Assembly: GCF_949987535.1 (NCBI RefSeq)
Contig: NC_080066.1
Coordinates: forward strand, 135,264,335-135,328,334
Direction of reading: 5' to 3'
Source of the DNA: Balaenoptera acutorostrata
Taxonomy: Eukaryota; Chordata; Mammalia; Artiodactyla; Balaenopteridae
Length of the DNA stretch: 64,000 bases
A program made the translations under genes and the position numbers. Shown here one piece after another: positions 36,200 to 48,190 of this stretch (position 1 is its first letter; every line of letters begins with the position of its first letter). A model generated the notes under the pieces. That model did not search any database. It had not been told where the DNA came from and was given only the letters and a program-made list of their open reading frames with translations.

Positions 36200-36770
36200 C
36201 GAAGGACTGCGTCATTAGCTTCGGGAAGGACAGGACGCTCCCCTGAGCGGCGTACAGCTCGCAGCCGCCGGTCCTCAGACCCCTCTAGACCTTCTAGAAG
36301 GAAGCGGACCAGCGCCCTCCCCCAGCTCCCCAGCATCCACATACCTGAGGCAGCTTCTAGCGTGAAACCTCAACCAAACTAAAAGTAAAGGAACCCGCTG
36401 GGCCTGGAAGACCACCGCCGCCTCCGAAGAAGGAACGCCTACGAGACTCGGCAAAATTCAAACTTCCCTCACCGAACTTCTGATTGGAGGTATTTTAAGC
36501 AACACTTCCGGTAAAGGTACCCGCCTCTTCCCTTCTACGAGGCTTGCGATTGGTTCGCTCCTTGCCCTATTTGAATTGATTGAAAGGCGAACCCTGTTCA
36601 AAGGGTGGCTGTGAGCGGAATCAATGGGCGGGTCTGCGATGCGATATTGATGAGGGGCGGAGCGGTGGGAGCGCTGTGGCTGGCGAGGAGCTACAGTGGC
36701 CGGCGGTTGACAGCGGGCTACGCCTGAAACCGCCCTGGAGTTCCCGGGGCCTCGCGGGTATTCGAGAAAA
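36200..36770. promoter_or_regulatory. DLGAP5: DLGAP5 promoter: GC-rich region with two CCAAT boxes and a CHR-like element
   Basis: CpG- and GC-rich block spanning the inferred start site. On the minus strand there are CCAAT at 36549-36553 and 36483-36487 (66 bp apart, about six helical turns) and TTTGAA at 36457-36462, which is the cell-cycle genes homology region core. CCAAT/NF-Y plus CHR is the known layout for DREAM/B-MYB-FOXM1-controlled G2/M genes, and DLGAP5 is a known member of that group. GC richness continues to about 36,760 on the opposite side, so a divergent transcript is possible, but I see no gene there. Confidence 0.6.
36345..36470 (-). other. DLGAP5: DLGAP5 exon 1 (non-coding), approximate 5' end
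   Basis: A good minus-strand donor (CTCAG|GTATGTGG) ends this exon at 36345. It sits in the GC-rich promoter block, upstream of the ATG-bearing exon 2. The transcription start cannot be read from sequence; 36470 is a rough limit placed next to the CHR-like element. No ATG-initiated frame joins into exon 2, so it is taken as 5' UTR. Confidence 0.6.
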
Positions 36771-36822
36771 GACAGAGGAACTCGGATGGAGAAGAGGGGA
36801 CTCAGAGTCTGCAGGGCTTTTT

Positions 36823-37116
36823 TTTTTTTTTAATTAATTTATTTATTTATTTATGGCTGTGCTGGGTCTTCGTTTCTGCGTGAGGGCCCTCTCTAGTTGT
36901 GGCAAGTGGGGACCACTCTTCATCGCGGCGCGCAGGCCTCTCATTATCGCAGCCTCTCCCGTTGCGGAGCACAGGCTCCAGACGCGCAGGCTCAGCAATT
37001 GTGGCTCACGGGCCCAGTCGCTCCGCGGCATGTGGGATCCTCCCAGACCAGGGTTCGAACCCGTGTCCCCTGCATTGGCAGGCAGACTCTCAACCACTGC
37101 GCCACCAGGGAAGCCC
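36823..37116 (-). mobile_element. CHR-type SINE, type A, antisense, beside the DLGAP5 promoter
   Basis: Target duplication ctgcrgggcttttt at 36809-36822 and 37117-37130. CpG-rich young body. It ends the CpG-rich promoter block, about 350-400 bp upstream of the inferred start site. Confidence 0.9.
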
Positions 37117-37773
37117 CTGCGGGGCTTTTTAATGTCATTATTTAATTACATAAATCCAGCAGAGCTTATTGGAATATTTTCTTCACTTAACGTTTTAAAG
37201 AAAGGGCTTATTACCACATGAAATTTCTCCTTACATCTTTTACCTTTACATTTCAGCGTTACCAGTCTTTTTTTTTTCTCGTCCTTTTTTTTTTTCTTTT
37301 TAAATAGAGGTAAAATTATCAAATACAGTGAAAAGCATAGTATTTTTAGTATATGATTTGATGAGTTTTGCTAAGTGTAAACAGCTGTGTAACCACCACC
37401 CAATCAGGATATAGAGCATTTCCATCACCCGGTTCTCTCAAGCCCCCTTCCAAATCTCCCACAGCTTAGACAATCACTCTTCTGATTTCTATCAATCACC
37501 TTAAAAATAGGAGTGGTAGGTACTCTTTCTTGTCTGCCTTCTTTCTCCCACTGTAATGTTTTCGAGATCCATCCCTACTGTTACATGAATCAGCCGTTGT
37601 TTTTATTGATGAAAAGTGTTCCATTGAATACTTTGCTTATCCATTCTCCTGTTGATGGATATTGGATTGTTCCGATTTTTAGCTATTATGAATAAAGTTG
37701 CTATAAACATTCTTGTACAAATCTTTTTGTGGTCATGTTTTATTTCACTTGGGGAAATGTAGGTGTGGAATTT

Positions 37774-39374
37774 TTTTTTTTTTAAACTGAGTTATAATTA
37801 ACATACAGTATTAGTTTCAGGTGAACAACATAGTGATTCAATATTTTTATACATTATGAAATGATCACCACAATAAATCCAGTTACCATCGGTCACCATA
37901 CAAAGTTGTTACAATATTATTTACGATATTCTGTGACATTTGTTTTATAGCTGAAAATTTTTACCTCTTAATCCCCTTCACCTATTTGGTCCTTTCCTTG
38001 ACACTCCCTCCCTGGGCAATGAACAGTTTGTTTTCTGTATCTATGAGTCTGTTTCTGTTTTGTTTGTTTGTTTGGTTTGGTTTTTATATATAAATGAAAT
38101 CATATGGTATTTGTTTTTCTCTCTCTGACTTATTTCATTTAGCATATTACCCTCCAGTTCCATCTATGTTGCCACAAATGGCAAGATTTCATTCTTTTTT
38201 AATGGTTGAGTAACATTCCTGTGTGTGTGTGTCTGTGTGTGTCTGTGTGTCTGTGTATACTACATCTTATTACACCACCAACTCATCCATTGATGGACAT
38301 TTAGGTTGCTTCCATATTTTGGCTATTGTACATAGTGCTGCAATGAACATAGGGGTATATATTTTTTTGAATTATGTTTTCGTTTTCTACAGATAAATAC
38401 CCAGAAGTGGAATCGCTGGATCATATGGTAGTTCTATTTTTATTTTTTTACAGAACCTCCATACTGTTTTCCATAGTGCCTGCACCAATGTACATTTCCA
38501 CTAACAGTGCAAAAGTGTTCCCTTTTCTCTACATCCTTGCCAACACTTGTTGTTTCTTGTCTTTTTGATAATAGCCATTCTGACAGGTGTGAGGTGCTAG
38601 CTCATTGTGGTTTTGATTTGTATCAATATTTCCCTGATGATAAGGGATGCTGAGCACATTTTCATGTGTCTATTGGCCATCTATATGTCTTCTTTGGAAA
38701 AATGTCTATTCAGGTCCTCTTTTTTAATCGGGTTGTTTGTCTTTTTGATATTGAGCGGTATGAGTTCTTTATATATTTGGATACCAACCCCTTTTTGGAT
38801 ATATCTTTTGCAAATATCTTCTCCCATTCAATAGGTTGCCTTTCCATTTTGTTGGTGGTTTCCTTCACTGTGCAAAAGCTTTTTAGTTTGCTTTTGTTGC
38901 CCTTGCCTGAGGAGACATATCCAAAAAAAAATTGCTAAGACCAATGTCAAAGAGGATACTGCCTATGTTTTCTTCTAGGAGTTTTGTAGTTTCAGGTCTT
39001 ACATTGAAGTCTTTAATCCTTTCTGAGTTTATTTTTGTATATGGTGTATACAAAAATAAAAAAGTAGCCCAATTATATGCTTTTGTATGTAGTTGTCCAA
39101 TTTTCCAGCACCATTTATTGAGGAGACTATCTTTTCCCCTTTGTTGTTCCTCATTCCCCATTCTTGCCTCCTTTGTCATAGATTAATTGACCATATAAGC
39201 ATGGGTTTATTTCTGACCTCTCTATTCTGTTCCAGTGATCTATATGTGTCTTTTTGTGCCAGTACCATACTATTTTGATTATTGTAACTTTGTAGTATAG
39301 TTTCAAGCCAGGGAGTGTGATACCTCCAGCTTTGTTCTTCTTTTTCAAGATTGCTTTGGCTATCTTTTGGCTAT
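37774..39374 (-). mobile_element. LINE-1 3' half (nested), antisense, with 84-bp flanking duplication
   Basis: Starts with poly-T then aaactgagttataattaaca (3' UTR) and runs back through ORF2 to a 5' break near ggctat at 39,370. Flanks 37690-37773 and 39375-39458 are 84-bp direct repeats with 8 differences by my count. ORF2 remnants are frameshifted. A (TG)n-like stretch at 38220-38265 lies inside. Confidence 0.75.
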
Positions 39375-39705
39375 GAATAAAGTTGCTATAAACATTCTTG
39401 TACAAGCATGTTTGTGGGCATGTTTTATTTCTCTTGGGGAAATATAGATGTGGAATTTCTAGGTCATTCTGGGTATGCTTAACTTTATAAAAAATTGCCA
39501 AGCAGTTTTCCAAAGTGGTTGTACCATTTTACATTCTCACTAGTGATGTTTAAGAGCTCATGTTGTTCCACATGCTTGCCAACGCTTGGAGTTCTCTTTA
39601 ATTTTAACCCCTCTAGTGGTGTAAAATGGTATCTCATTTTAATTTTATAGTTCCCCAATGACTAATGATGACGAGCATCTTTTCATGTGCTTATTAACTA
39701 TTTTT

Positions 39706-40056
39706 TTAATTAATTAATTTGTTTATTTATTTTGGCTGCTTTGGGTCTTCATTGCTGCACGTGGGCTTTCTCTACTTGTGGTGAGCAGGGGCTACTCTTC
39801 GTTGCAGTGCACAGACTTCTTATTGTGGTGGCTTTTCTTGCTGTGGAGCACGGGCTCTAGGTGAGCGCGGGCTTCAGTAGTTGTGGCACATGGGCTCAGT
39901 AGTTGTGGTTTGAGGGCTCTAGAGCACAGGCTCAGTAGTTGTGGTGCACAGGCTTAGTTGTTCTGTGGCATGTGGGATCTTCCTGGACCAGGACTTGAAC
40001 TCGTGTCCCCTGCATGGCAGGTGGATTCTTAACCACTGCACCACCAGGGAAGTCCC
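39706..40056 (-). mobile_element. CHR-type SINE, type B, antisense, with 12-bp target duplication
   Basis: ttaactattttt at 39694-39705 and 40057-40068. tttggctgctttgggtcttc tail-proximal body and ccaccagggaagtcc head complement. Confidence 0.87.
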
Positions 40057-40110
40057 TTAACTATTTTTATATCTTGTTTTGTGAAATTCCTGCTCAAGTC
40101 TTTTGCCTAT

Positions 40111-40445
40111 TTTTTTTTAATTAATTAATTTATTTATTTACTTTTGACTGCTTTGGGTCTTCATTGCTGCGCATGAGTTTTCTCTGGTTGCGGTGAGTGG
40201 GAGCTACTCTTTGTTGCGGTGTGGGGGCTACTCATTGTGGTGGCTTCTCTTGTTGCGGAACACAGGCTCTAGGCACGCGGGCTTCAGTAGTTGTGGCTCA
40301 CGGGCTCTAGAGTGCAGGCTCAGTCGTTGTGGCACATGGGCTTAGTTGCTCCATGGCATGTGGGATCTTCCCCAATCAGGGATCGAACCCGTGTCCCCTG
40401 CATTGGCAGGCAGATTCTTAACCACTGCGCCACCAAGGAAGTCCT
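40111..40445 (-). mobile_element. CHR-type SINE, type B, antisense
   Basis: A second copy in the same orientation only 54 bp further on, flanked by gcctat at 40105-40110 and 40446-40451 (short duplicate, possibly longer with decay). Confidence 0.85.
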
Positions 40446-40590
40446 GCCTATGTTTTTAAAATTGAGGGTTATCTTTTAAAATTTGTTTGTCTTTTTAGTA
40501 TTCAGTTGTAGCAGTTCTATCTATTCTAGGTGCAAGTCCTTTTTCAGATATATGTATTTTGAGTATATTTTCCCGGTCTGTGGGTTGACT

Positions 40591-42170
40591 TTTTAAAATA
40601 ATAAACCTTTAATTTTAGAATAGCTTTAGATTTACAGAAAAATTACAAAGATAGTAAAGTGAGTTCCGATATGCCCCACATCCATTTCCCCCTGTTACAT
40701 TAGTATGGTACATTTGTTACAATTAATGAACTGATACAGATACATTATTATTAACTAAAGTCCATACTTTATTTAGATTTCTTTAATTTTTACCCAGTGA
40801 TCTTTTTCTGTTCCAAGATACCACATTATATTTAGTCATCATATTGCCTTAGGCTCCTTAGACTATGACAGTTTCTTAGACCTTTCCGTATTTTTGGTAA
40901 CCTTGACAGTTTTGTGGAGTACTAGTCAGGTATTTTGTAGAATGCCCCTCAATAGGAATTTGTCTGATGTTTTCCTGTAATTAGACTGGGATTATGGGCT
41001 TTCGGGAGAAACACCGTAGAGGTGAAGTGCCATTCTCATATCACATCAAGAGTATATCTTATCAACATGATTTATTACTGTTAATGTTAACCTTGATTTT
41101 TTTGGTTGCAGGAGTGTTTGCCAGATTTCTCCAGTGTAAAATTACTCTCTTTCCCCCTTTCCATACTGTACTCTTTGGAAGGAAGGAAGTATGGGCAGAA
41201 CACACTTAAGGACTGAGAAGTTATACTCCATCTTCTTGAGCACAAAATATGAACATAAAAACTACTTGTAATTATTCTGCATGGGAAATTTGTCTCTTCT
41301 CTCCCATTATTTGTTTATGCAATCATTTACATTAGAACTTGTGGATATTTATTTTCTACTTTGGGTTATATGCTAATACTACTTTATTTTGTTGCTCACA
41401 TTGTTCTAATTTCAGCCATTGGTAGCTCTTTCAATTTGTTCCTCCATCACTTGGACATGTCCCCATTCTTGTGGGTGTTTTGTTTGTTGTTTGTCTCTTT
41501 TTGTTTATTTGTTTTAGTATTACTTTACTTTCTGGCTCTACAAGATGCTCCAGGTTCATCTTATATTTTCCTTGCCTCAATACTAGAATGAGCCATTTCT
41601 CTAAGGAGCACTGGTTCCTCTTATTGGAGAATGGTACTAGAAACCAAGATCTGGACAGTAGGTGTGCTCCTTGCTACTGGGGAGTTTCTCAGCTGATAGG
41701 GTGAGAAACTAGACTAACATATGTATATACAGATCTATAAATATTTCTATATGTAAACATCTGTACCTACATTAAGCTAATCATGAGTTCATGCTGATGT
41801 CTCCAACTCTAATCCATTACCACATGGATCATTCTAGCCTCCTCCCCTTGCTTATCTGTAACCTCCCACCCTAACAGTAGAAAACCTGGCTCTGTTGGTT
41901 GCCTTTGCATTTTCTTAGCATCACTGGTGAGCAGAGGGTTTAAGTTTGATGAAGTCTAATTTAATTTTTTTTCGTTTTATCTTTAGTGCTTTGTTTCCTC
42001 TCTAAGAACTATTTGCCTACCGCAAGATCATAACGTTATTCTCCTACGTTTTTTTCTAGAAACTTGGTAGTTTTAGCTCTTATGTTTAGGTCTGTGATCC
42101 ATCTTGCATTAATTTGTGTGTGGTATCGTCAATCTTTTCTCACTTTTTTAATACATTGTCCAGCATCACA
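40591..42170 (-). repeat. Old L1M-like repeat tract
   Basis: Dispersed-repeat phrases in order (aatagctttagatttacaga, acattattattaactaaagtcc, acagttttgtggagtactag, ctttccatactgtactcttt, gagaatggtactagaaaccaag), then ORF2-like text at 41,980-42,170. Coding destroyed. I favour an old L1 3' region, family not resolved. Confidence 0.45.
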
Positions 42171-42654
42171 TGTAAATAAAACCTGTGTGTATAGCTGTTT
42201 GTGGGAAAAGTTCCCCCTGCAAAGCCTCAGATGATTTTTTCGAGTTAACTAAAACTAAAGCACTTTAGTGCGTTAAGAAATAATAAAGCAAAGCATAACA
42301 TATGGAAGGACACAGCATTGCATGTTCAATCCGTTTAACAGCAAGAGTGTGATTGGCAGCTTTGGTGAGAATTATTTCAGCTGAAGGATGGTGGCAGAAA
42401 CCATACTGCAATGTTTTAAAACTTCATTAGGAATTACTGAAACACAGGCAGAGAGTATAACTGAGGAATTAGCAGCTTTAGTGATGGAAAGGACTTTGAA
42501 GATCAGTGACTTGTATAAGATCCCACAGCTAACTAAGTAGCAGAATCAGGACTCAAACTGAGGTATTTTCATTTTCCTGGCTGGAAACATAGCTTGTTTC
42601 CATGTTGATTTGAGAATGGAAAAAGGCATAGGCTTTGGGGTCAAATGGATGGCA
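42171..42654. other. Intergenic, MIR-like fragment only
   Basis: Only a short MIR-like stretch near 42,440-42,560 (gatggaaaggactttgaaga, gatcccacagctaactaag) is recognisable. Confidence 0.4.
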
Positions 42655-42672
42655 TTTAAAATTGCCACTTCA

Positions 42673-42959
42673 GGGCTTCCCTGGTGGTGCAGTGGTTGAG
42701 AATCCGCCTGCCAATGCAGGGGACACGGGTTCAAGCCCTGGTCTGGGAAGATCCCACATGCCGCGGAGCAACTGGGCCCGTGAGCCACAACTACTGAACC
42801 TGTGTGTCTGGAGCCTGTGCTCCGCAACAAGAGAGGCCACGATAGTGAGAGGCCCGCGCACCGCGATGAAGAGTGGCCCCCGCTTGCCGCAACTAGAGAA
42901 AGCCCTCGCACAGAAACGAAGACCCAACACAGCCAAAAATAAATAAATAAATAAATAAA
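42673..42959 (+). mobile_element. CHR-type SINE, type A, with 18-bp target duplication
   Basis: tttaaaattgccacttca at 42655-42672 and 42960-42977, identical in both. Intact promoter boxes; very recent-looking. Confidence 0.93.
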
Positions 42960-43559
42960 TTTAAAATTGCCACTTCACATTGGCAAGTTTTCTGCACTTC
43001 TCTGAATCTCCATTTCCTTATCTACCTCTTAGGAATGTTAGGAAAATTAAACGAAATAATTAGTTCCTGTTCAGCTTCCTACAAGATGCTGACAAAGTAA
43101 AGTTACTAGCTCCTTCCCCCAAGATCAATCTCAGAGGAGCTACAGAGAGAAAAAAAACAAAAAACAGCCAAGTTACCTGGTAAACACCCAAATACCAAGG
43201 AAATAGAAAATTCTGGGGCAATATGGCTGTCCTGAACTGGTGTTTATGGGATAATACATATGGCATGGGGCATAAGGCAATGGAGGATAAAATATGAAAG
43301 AAATTGTTTGGCTTTTGTGTCAAACCTGCTATTCTCTTGGGACAAACTTCACCTGCTTCTATATAGCAGCAGGTACAGAGAGACAAACATATTTTAAGAT
43401 GAGCAAATACCTTTGTAATATTTGTTGTTGTTTAAAAACTGCTACGAGCAAAGGAAAAGGAGAGCATATATTTAAACTAACCTAGAATGAAACACTCTAG
43501 ATAATAACAAGATATGGAAGGTGGAAATGAAGGAAAAACAAGGGATATGAAGATGTCAT

Positions 43560-45060
43560 AAAATTCTTGTCTACTATATCATTTTTTAAAGTAGAAAACA
43601 TAAAAAAGTAAGATAAATTGAAATTACAAATTAAGATGATAGAAAAAGTTACAAATATATCAATAATTATAGTAAGTATAAATGAAGTAATCTCACCAGT
43701 CAGAAGACAGATGGGATTTTAGAAATCCAGATATATTCTGTTTAAAAGACATATGCCCAAAGAACATGGATATAAAGAGTGAAAAATAAAAGGATAGTAT
43801 ATACTATGTCAGGCAAAAACTAACCAGAAGAAAGCTGGTACATTGTTAGGGGTGGAGAAGGTCATGGTGGAATGATAAAAGATTCAATTCACCAAGCTAG
43901 AGCAGTCTGAGACATGTATGCATCTAACAAAATAGCTTCACAGTAGATGAAGCAAATATTTATAGAGCTACAGAAAAAAATTGATAAATCCACCATTATT
44001 GTGAGCAATTCTATACACCTCTCTCATTATTAATAGGCCAAACAGACAAAATTTTAGCAAGGACATATGGAAGATGTCAACAAAACAATTAACAACTAGG
44101 CCAAATAAACATCCAACAATCAGAGAATACATATTTTTCTCAAGTATACATGGAACAGTTACAAATAATCATATATTAAGCCATGAAGAAAGCTTCAACA
44201 AATTTCAAAGCATAGATGTACAATAAAGTTAGTCATTGAGGGACTTCCCCGGTGGCGCAGTGGTTAAGAATCTGCCTGCCAATGCAGGGGACACAGGTTC
44301 AAGCCCTGGTCTGGGAAGATCCCACATGCCGCAGAGCAACTAAGCCCATGCACCACAACTACTGAGCCTGCGCTCTAGAGCCCGCAAGCCACAACTACTG
44401 AAGCCTGCTCACCCTAGAGCCCACGTGCTGCAACAAGAGCAGCAACCACAATGAGAAGCCCACACACCACAAGGAACAGTAGCCCCCACTCGCCGCAATT
44501 AGAGAAAGCCCACACGCAGCAACAAAAACCCAATGCAGCCATAAATAAATAAATAAATAAATAAATAAATCTAAATAAAAAAATAATTAAAAAAATAAAG
44601 TTAGTCATTGAAAACAAAAAGATAAATTAAAAATCCCAGTTCAATATTTCTTGGCTGAAGAAGAACTTATGATGGAAAATTTTAAATGTCTAAAACTAAA
44701 TGACAATGAAAAGAATACAAATCAGAATTTGTGAGATAATGCAAAATAGACGTTTAAGGGAAATTTCAAGCCTTAAATGCTTATGTTAGAAAAGCAGAAA
44801 ATCTCAGAATTAATAAGTTATGTGTCCCCCTTAAGAAGTTAGAAAAATAACAACAGAGTAATGTCAAAAAAATAGAAAGAAACATAATAAAGGAAAGAAA
44901 AGAAAGCAGTGAAATAGCAAGATACAATAAGAAAATCAACCAAGTTAAAACTTAATCCTTTGAAAAAATTAAAATAGATAAAACTCTGGCAAGACCAATT
45001 CAAAAAACAAGACACAGATATCATCATGAATGAGGATACACAAAGGGGACTATACAAGTT
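43560..45060 (+). repeat. Old LINE-1 ORF2 5' half
   Basis: Decayed sense text from the endonuclease and linker region (atatattctgtttaaaagac, catgtatgcatctaacaaaa, agaaaatcaaccaagttaaa, ctggcaagaccaattcaa). Split by a type B SINE. 42,978-43,560 shows nothing I can name. Confidence 0.6.
44240..44593 (+). mobile_element. CHR-type SINE, type B, with 18-bp target duplication
   Basis: aataaagttagtcattga at 44222-44239 and 44594-44611. (aaat)n tail. Confidence 0.92.
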
Positions 45061-45660
45061 ATCTATTGCTGCGTAACAAATTATCCTAAAATTTGTAGCA
45101 TACAATGACAACTGTATTATTTGATCTTGATTCAATGGGTCAGGAATTCCGGCAGATATCAATGGAACAGTTCATCTCTGCTTCACGTCTGTAGTCGCAG
45201 CTGGGATGGCTTGGTTAGGTGCTGGCGGGGATGGATAGGGCTCTCTCCTCTCATTCTCTCATCTCTTTGTCCCAATAGAGCAGGAGGATTCAAGATGGTC
45301 TCACCCACCTGTGTGGGGCCTTGTTACTGACCATCAACTGGGGCCACTCTTTCTACACGGTTAGTCTTATTCTCCAGCAGGTTCTCCATTTGGCCTCTTT
45401 CTTCAGCAGACTATTTTGGACTTCTGTACATGGCAGCTGAGTTCCTTCTCAGCATATGTGGAAGACCTCTTAAGACCTGGGTTTGGAAGTCCAAGAATGT
45501 CACTTCTACCTCATTCTATTGGTCAAAGAAAGTCACAAGGCCAGCCCAGATTCAAGGAGGTTCAATCTTATGGGAAGGGTAGCAGAGTCAAGTTCAAAGA
45601 GGATTGGGCACAGGAAGGAATGATTCATTGGGAGCCATTTTTAGCAATCCACAGGAAAGG
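45055..45660 (+). repeat. Old interspersed repeat of unresolved family
   Basis: gttatctattgctgcgtaacaaattatcc at its left edge (cited here only in part: ctattgctgcgtaacaaa) and cattctattggtcaaagaaag further on are phrases found in many mammalian loci. No intact coding. Confidence 0.4.
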
Positions 45661-45721
45661 CATAATTACAGATAAAGTACTAAAAAGACAAGAAGAGAAT
45701 ACCATTAAGACCAATATGCCA

Positions 45722-45979
45722 GGACTACCCTGGTGGCACAGTGGTTAAGAATCTGCCTGCCAATGCAGGGGACATGGGTTCGAGCCCTGTCCGGGAAGAT
45801 CCCACACGCTGCAGAGCAGCTAAGCCTGTGAGCCACAACTACTGAGCCTGTGCTCCACAAAAAGAGAAGCCACCGTGCACTGCAACGAAGAGTAGCTCCT
45901 GCTTGCCACAACTAGAGAAAGCCAGCACGCAGCAACGAAGACCCAACGCAGCCAAAAATAAATAAATAAATAAATAAAT
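45722..45979 (+). mobile_element. CHR-type SINE, type B (internally shortened), with 14-bp target duplication
   Basis: agaccaatatgcca at 45708-45721 and 45980-45993. Lacks one of the usual internal modules. Confidence 0.9.
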
Positions 45980-45993
45980 AGACCAATATGCCA

Positions 45994-46955
45994 ATTTTGA
46001 GAACTTAGATTAATGAATAAATTCAATAGAAAGCTTAAGTTGTCCTATAACCAATTGAAGAAGTTAAAACTATGGTTACATATGTTTCCATAAAGAAAGC
46101 AGCAGGCCCAAATGGTTTTACAGATAGGTTCTAAGAGATTCCTCCTCCAACTCAGTTCATGGTAAATTCAATAAAAGGAAGAAAGTTGGTATAAAGAATG
46201 CCATCTTCCTTACTAAAAATAAAATCAAGAACCTCTAAGTTTCCCACTGTAAGTGGTGGCAGCTCGTCTTTGCAACACCAACTTAATCTCCCTGAAATAT
46301 ACCATCCTTTAGGGATCTTTAGCCCACATGGTCAGTCCATTGATTACTTGTAACTGAAACAAGGCTGGTTTATTTCAAACAGGGCTTTAGTTTAAATGCT
46401 AGGGTATTATGAAAGGACAATGTCTATCATGCTGTATTTCTTAGACATTTTCCATTGCATAGATCTAAGGGTAGAAGGGAGTTCATAGTGTCTCCAGTGG
46501 TCTGAAGAAGCAGCCCAAAGTGGTCCATCTCATTCTAAAACTGCCAAACTCTCCCATTTTTCCTTAAAAATCACCTTGATGCATTTTTCTTCATGAAACG
46601 TGAACTCTATATGGAATTTATTTAGTATTTTATTCCCAAAATCTTCAGCAAAGGTAGATGCTCCAGGAAGCCCCATAATTTTCCTGTGATTAGGTATTTT
46701 TCAGTGTGCAAAGCACTGGAGATAATCTGATTTGGTACAGACCTGGTACAAACCCAAGGGAACCCAGAAATAAAGAGATCTTGCATAATTTTTCCCTCTT
46801 TGCCTTCTTGTCTCCCTTCATATTTGGGGCATATCTTTTAAGTCCACCACCCAGAGTTGTTCCTACAGTTCTAGACAAGACCTGTCTACTTTTCTAGAGT
46901 TGGCCTGCACAGTTCTAGTTTCCTGGTAGAAGAGCCACTTCTTCCTGGGGAAGAT
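45994..46955. other. Intergenic, no recognised element
   Basis: First ~200 bp continue the old LINE-1 text (aaagcagcaggcccaaatgg). The rest has no repeat or exon signal that I can support. Confidence 0.4.
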
Positions 46956-46959
46956 CTCA

Positions 46960-47050
46960 TGAGTAGCCCCCTCTCGCTGCAGCTAGAGAAAGCCCGCACA
47001 GCAGCAAAGACCCAACACAGCCAAAAATAAAATAAATAAATAAATAATTT
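46960..47050 (+). mobile_element. CHR-type SINE 3' end fragment
   Basis: Only the 3' part survives (agtagccccctctcgctgc to acacagccaaaaataaaat), directly upstream of a complete SINE. 5'-truncated insertions are unusual for this SINE, so this could be a deletion remnant. Confidence 0.75.
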
Positions 47051-47068
47051 TTAAAAAGAAGCAGGGGG

Positions 47069-47360
47069 AGGGCTTCCCTGGTGGCGCAGTGGTTGAGAGT
47101 CCGCCTGCCAATGCAGGGGACACGGGTTCAAGCCCTGGTCTGGGAGGATCCCACATGCCGCGGACCAACTGGGCCCGTGAGCCACAATTACTGAGCCTGC
47201 ACGTCTGGAGCCTGTGCTCTGCAACAAGAGAGGCCGCGATAGTGAGAGGCCCGCGCATCGCGATGAAGAGTGGCCCCTGCTTGCCGCAACTAGAGAAAGC
47301 CCTCGCACAGAAACGAAGACCCAACACAGCCAAAAATAAATAAATAAATAAATAAATATT
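47069..47360 (+). mobile_element. CHR-type SINE, type A
   Basis: Complete element from ggcttccctggtggcgcag to (aaat)n tail. The target duplication is not evident. Confidence 0.88.
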
Positions 47361-47379
47361 TTAAAAATGTATTTATTTA

Positions 47380-48190
47380 TTTCCGGGAAGAGCTGTACTG
47401 CTTCCATGATGGATGCCCAGGATGGCTGCCACAGCCTGGGTGAGGTCCTTGAGCCTCGCTTCCCTCTGGTCCAGGTCCAAGGACCTGGCAGTCTCATTGC
47501 TAAAACTCAGAACAGCTGCCAAATTGGTCACTCCAGGCCTGGGGCACAGTCCTAGGGGTTGGCTGCAGCTGGGGGGTGGGGCCCATCAGGCTGGGCCAGG
47601 CCCCACCTCCCGGCCTCTGAAGTTCTCTCTGCTCAAGCCCAGGGGCGTCTTGTTGGCTTAAAGGATGGCTCCAGGGTTTCCCTGTGGGACAGCTGGGGGC
47701 TGCTGAGTGGGAATATCCCATCTGCTCCCCAAAAAAGCCAAACTGTGTGATGAGCTGGAGGGGGCTGGCCTGAGATTCTGCCCCCCTTCCCGGAGCCCCA
47801 GAGCAGGCTAGTCCTGGCACTCCCACTCTACAGGGAGCCCACTGGTAACACTGCCTGAGGGGCCCTTCAGTGGGTCTCTTTCTGCACGGCCAGAAAGAGA
47901 CATCTTCATCTACATCTCCAACCTTATTGAAAAGTAAATTATCCCTACCTTCCCCCCACCACAAATTCACAAAATGATAATACACTGAACACGGATTGGA
48001 GAAATGATTCTGGCAGCAGCCTTGCTGCCTAGTGTCCACCTCCTGCATGCTGGGCCCGCTGGGCACGGCCAGTGGCTTCCTGGTCCTCTGGCTTCGAGGA
48101 CACAGGCTGAGAGTGAGGCTGAGAGCTGGTGTCTGAGGCTGGCCTCTGAGCAGACATAGCTTTGGCTGCCCCATGAAGGCCTCGCCACTC
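47380..48190. other. GC-rich unique block of unknown nature
   Basis: Base composition jumps well above the neighbours. A 230-codon minus-strand frame (47500-48192) opens only from a GTG; the first ATG is at about residue 8. Another minus-strand frame (about 47394-47548) reads LDLDQREARLKDLTQAV-like text with protein-like composition. No splice or family support for either. Could be a decayed exon, a retro-copy or simply GC-rich spacer. Confidence 0.3.

Larger units (their letters stand above)
37290..40590 (-). repeat. Old LINE-1, antisense, interrupted by another L1 and two SINEs
   Basis: Pieces at 37290-37773, 39375-39705, 40057-40110 and 40446-40590 join into one antisense L1 tract (taaaattatcaaatacagtg, cttatccattctcctgttga, agcattttccaaagtggttgtacc-like, gactaatgatgacgagcatc, ccggtctgtgggttgac). 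Confidence 0.65.

Noticed and set aside
36580..36837. Divergent first coding exon opposite DLGAP5
   Set aside because: Frame runs into the poly-T of a SINE, no convincing donor, and the human neighbour on that side (FBXO34) starts far away.
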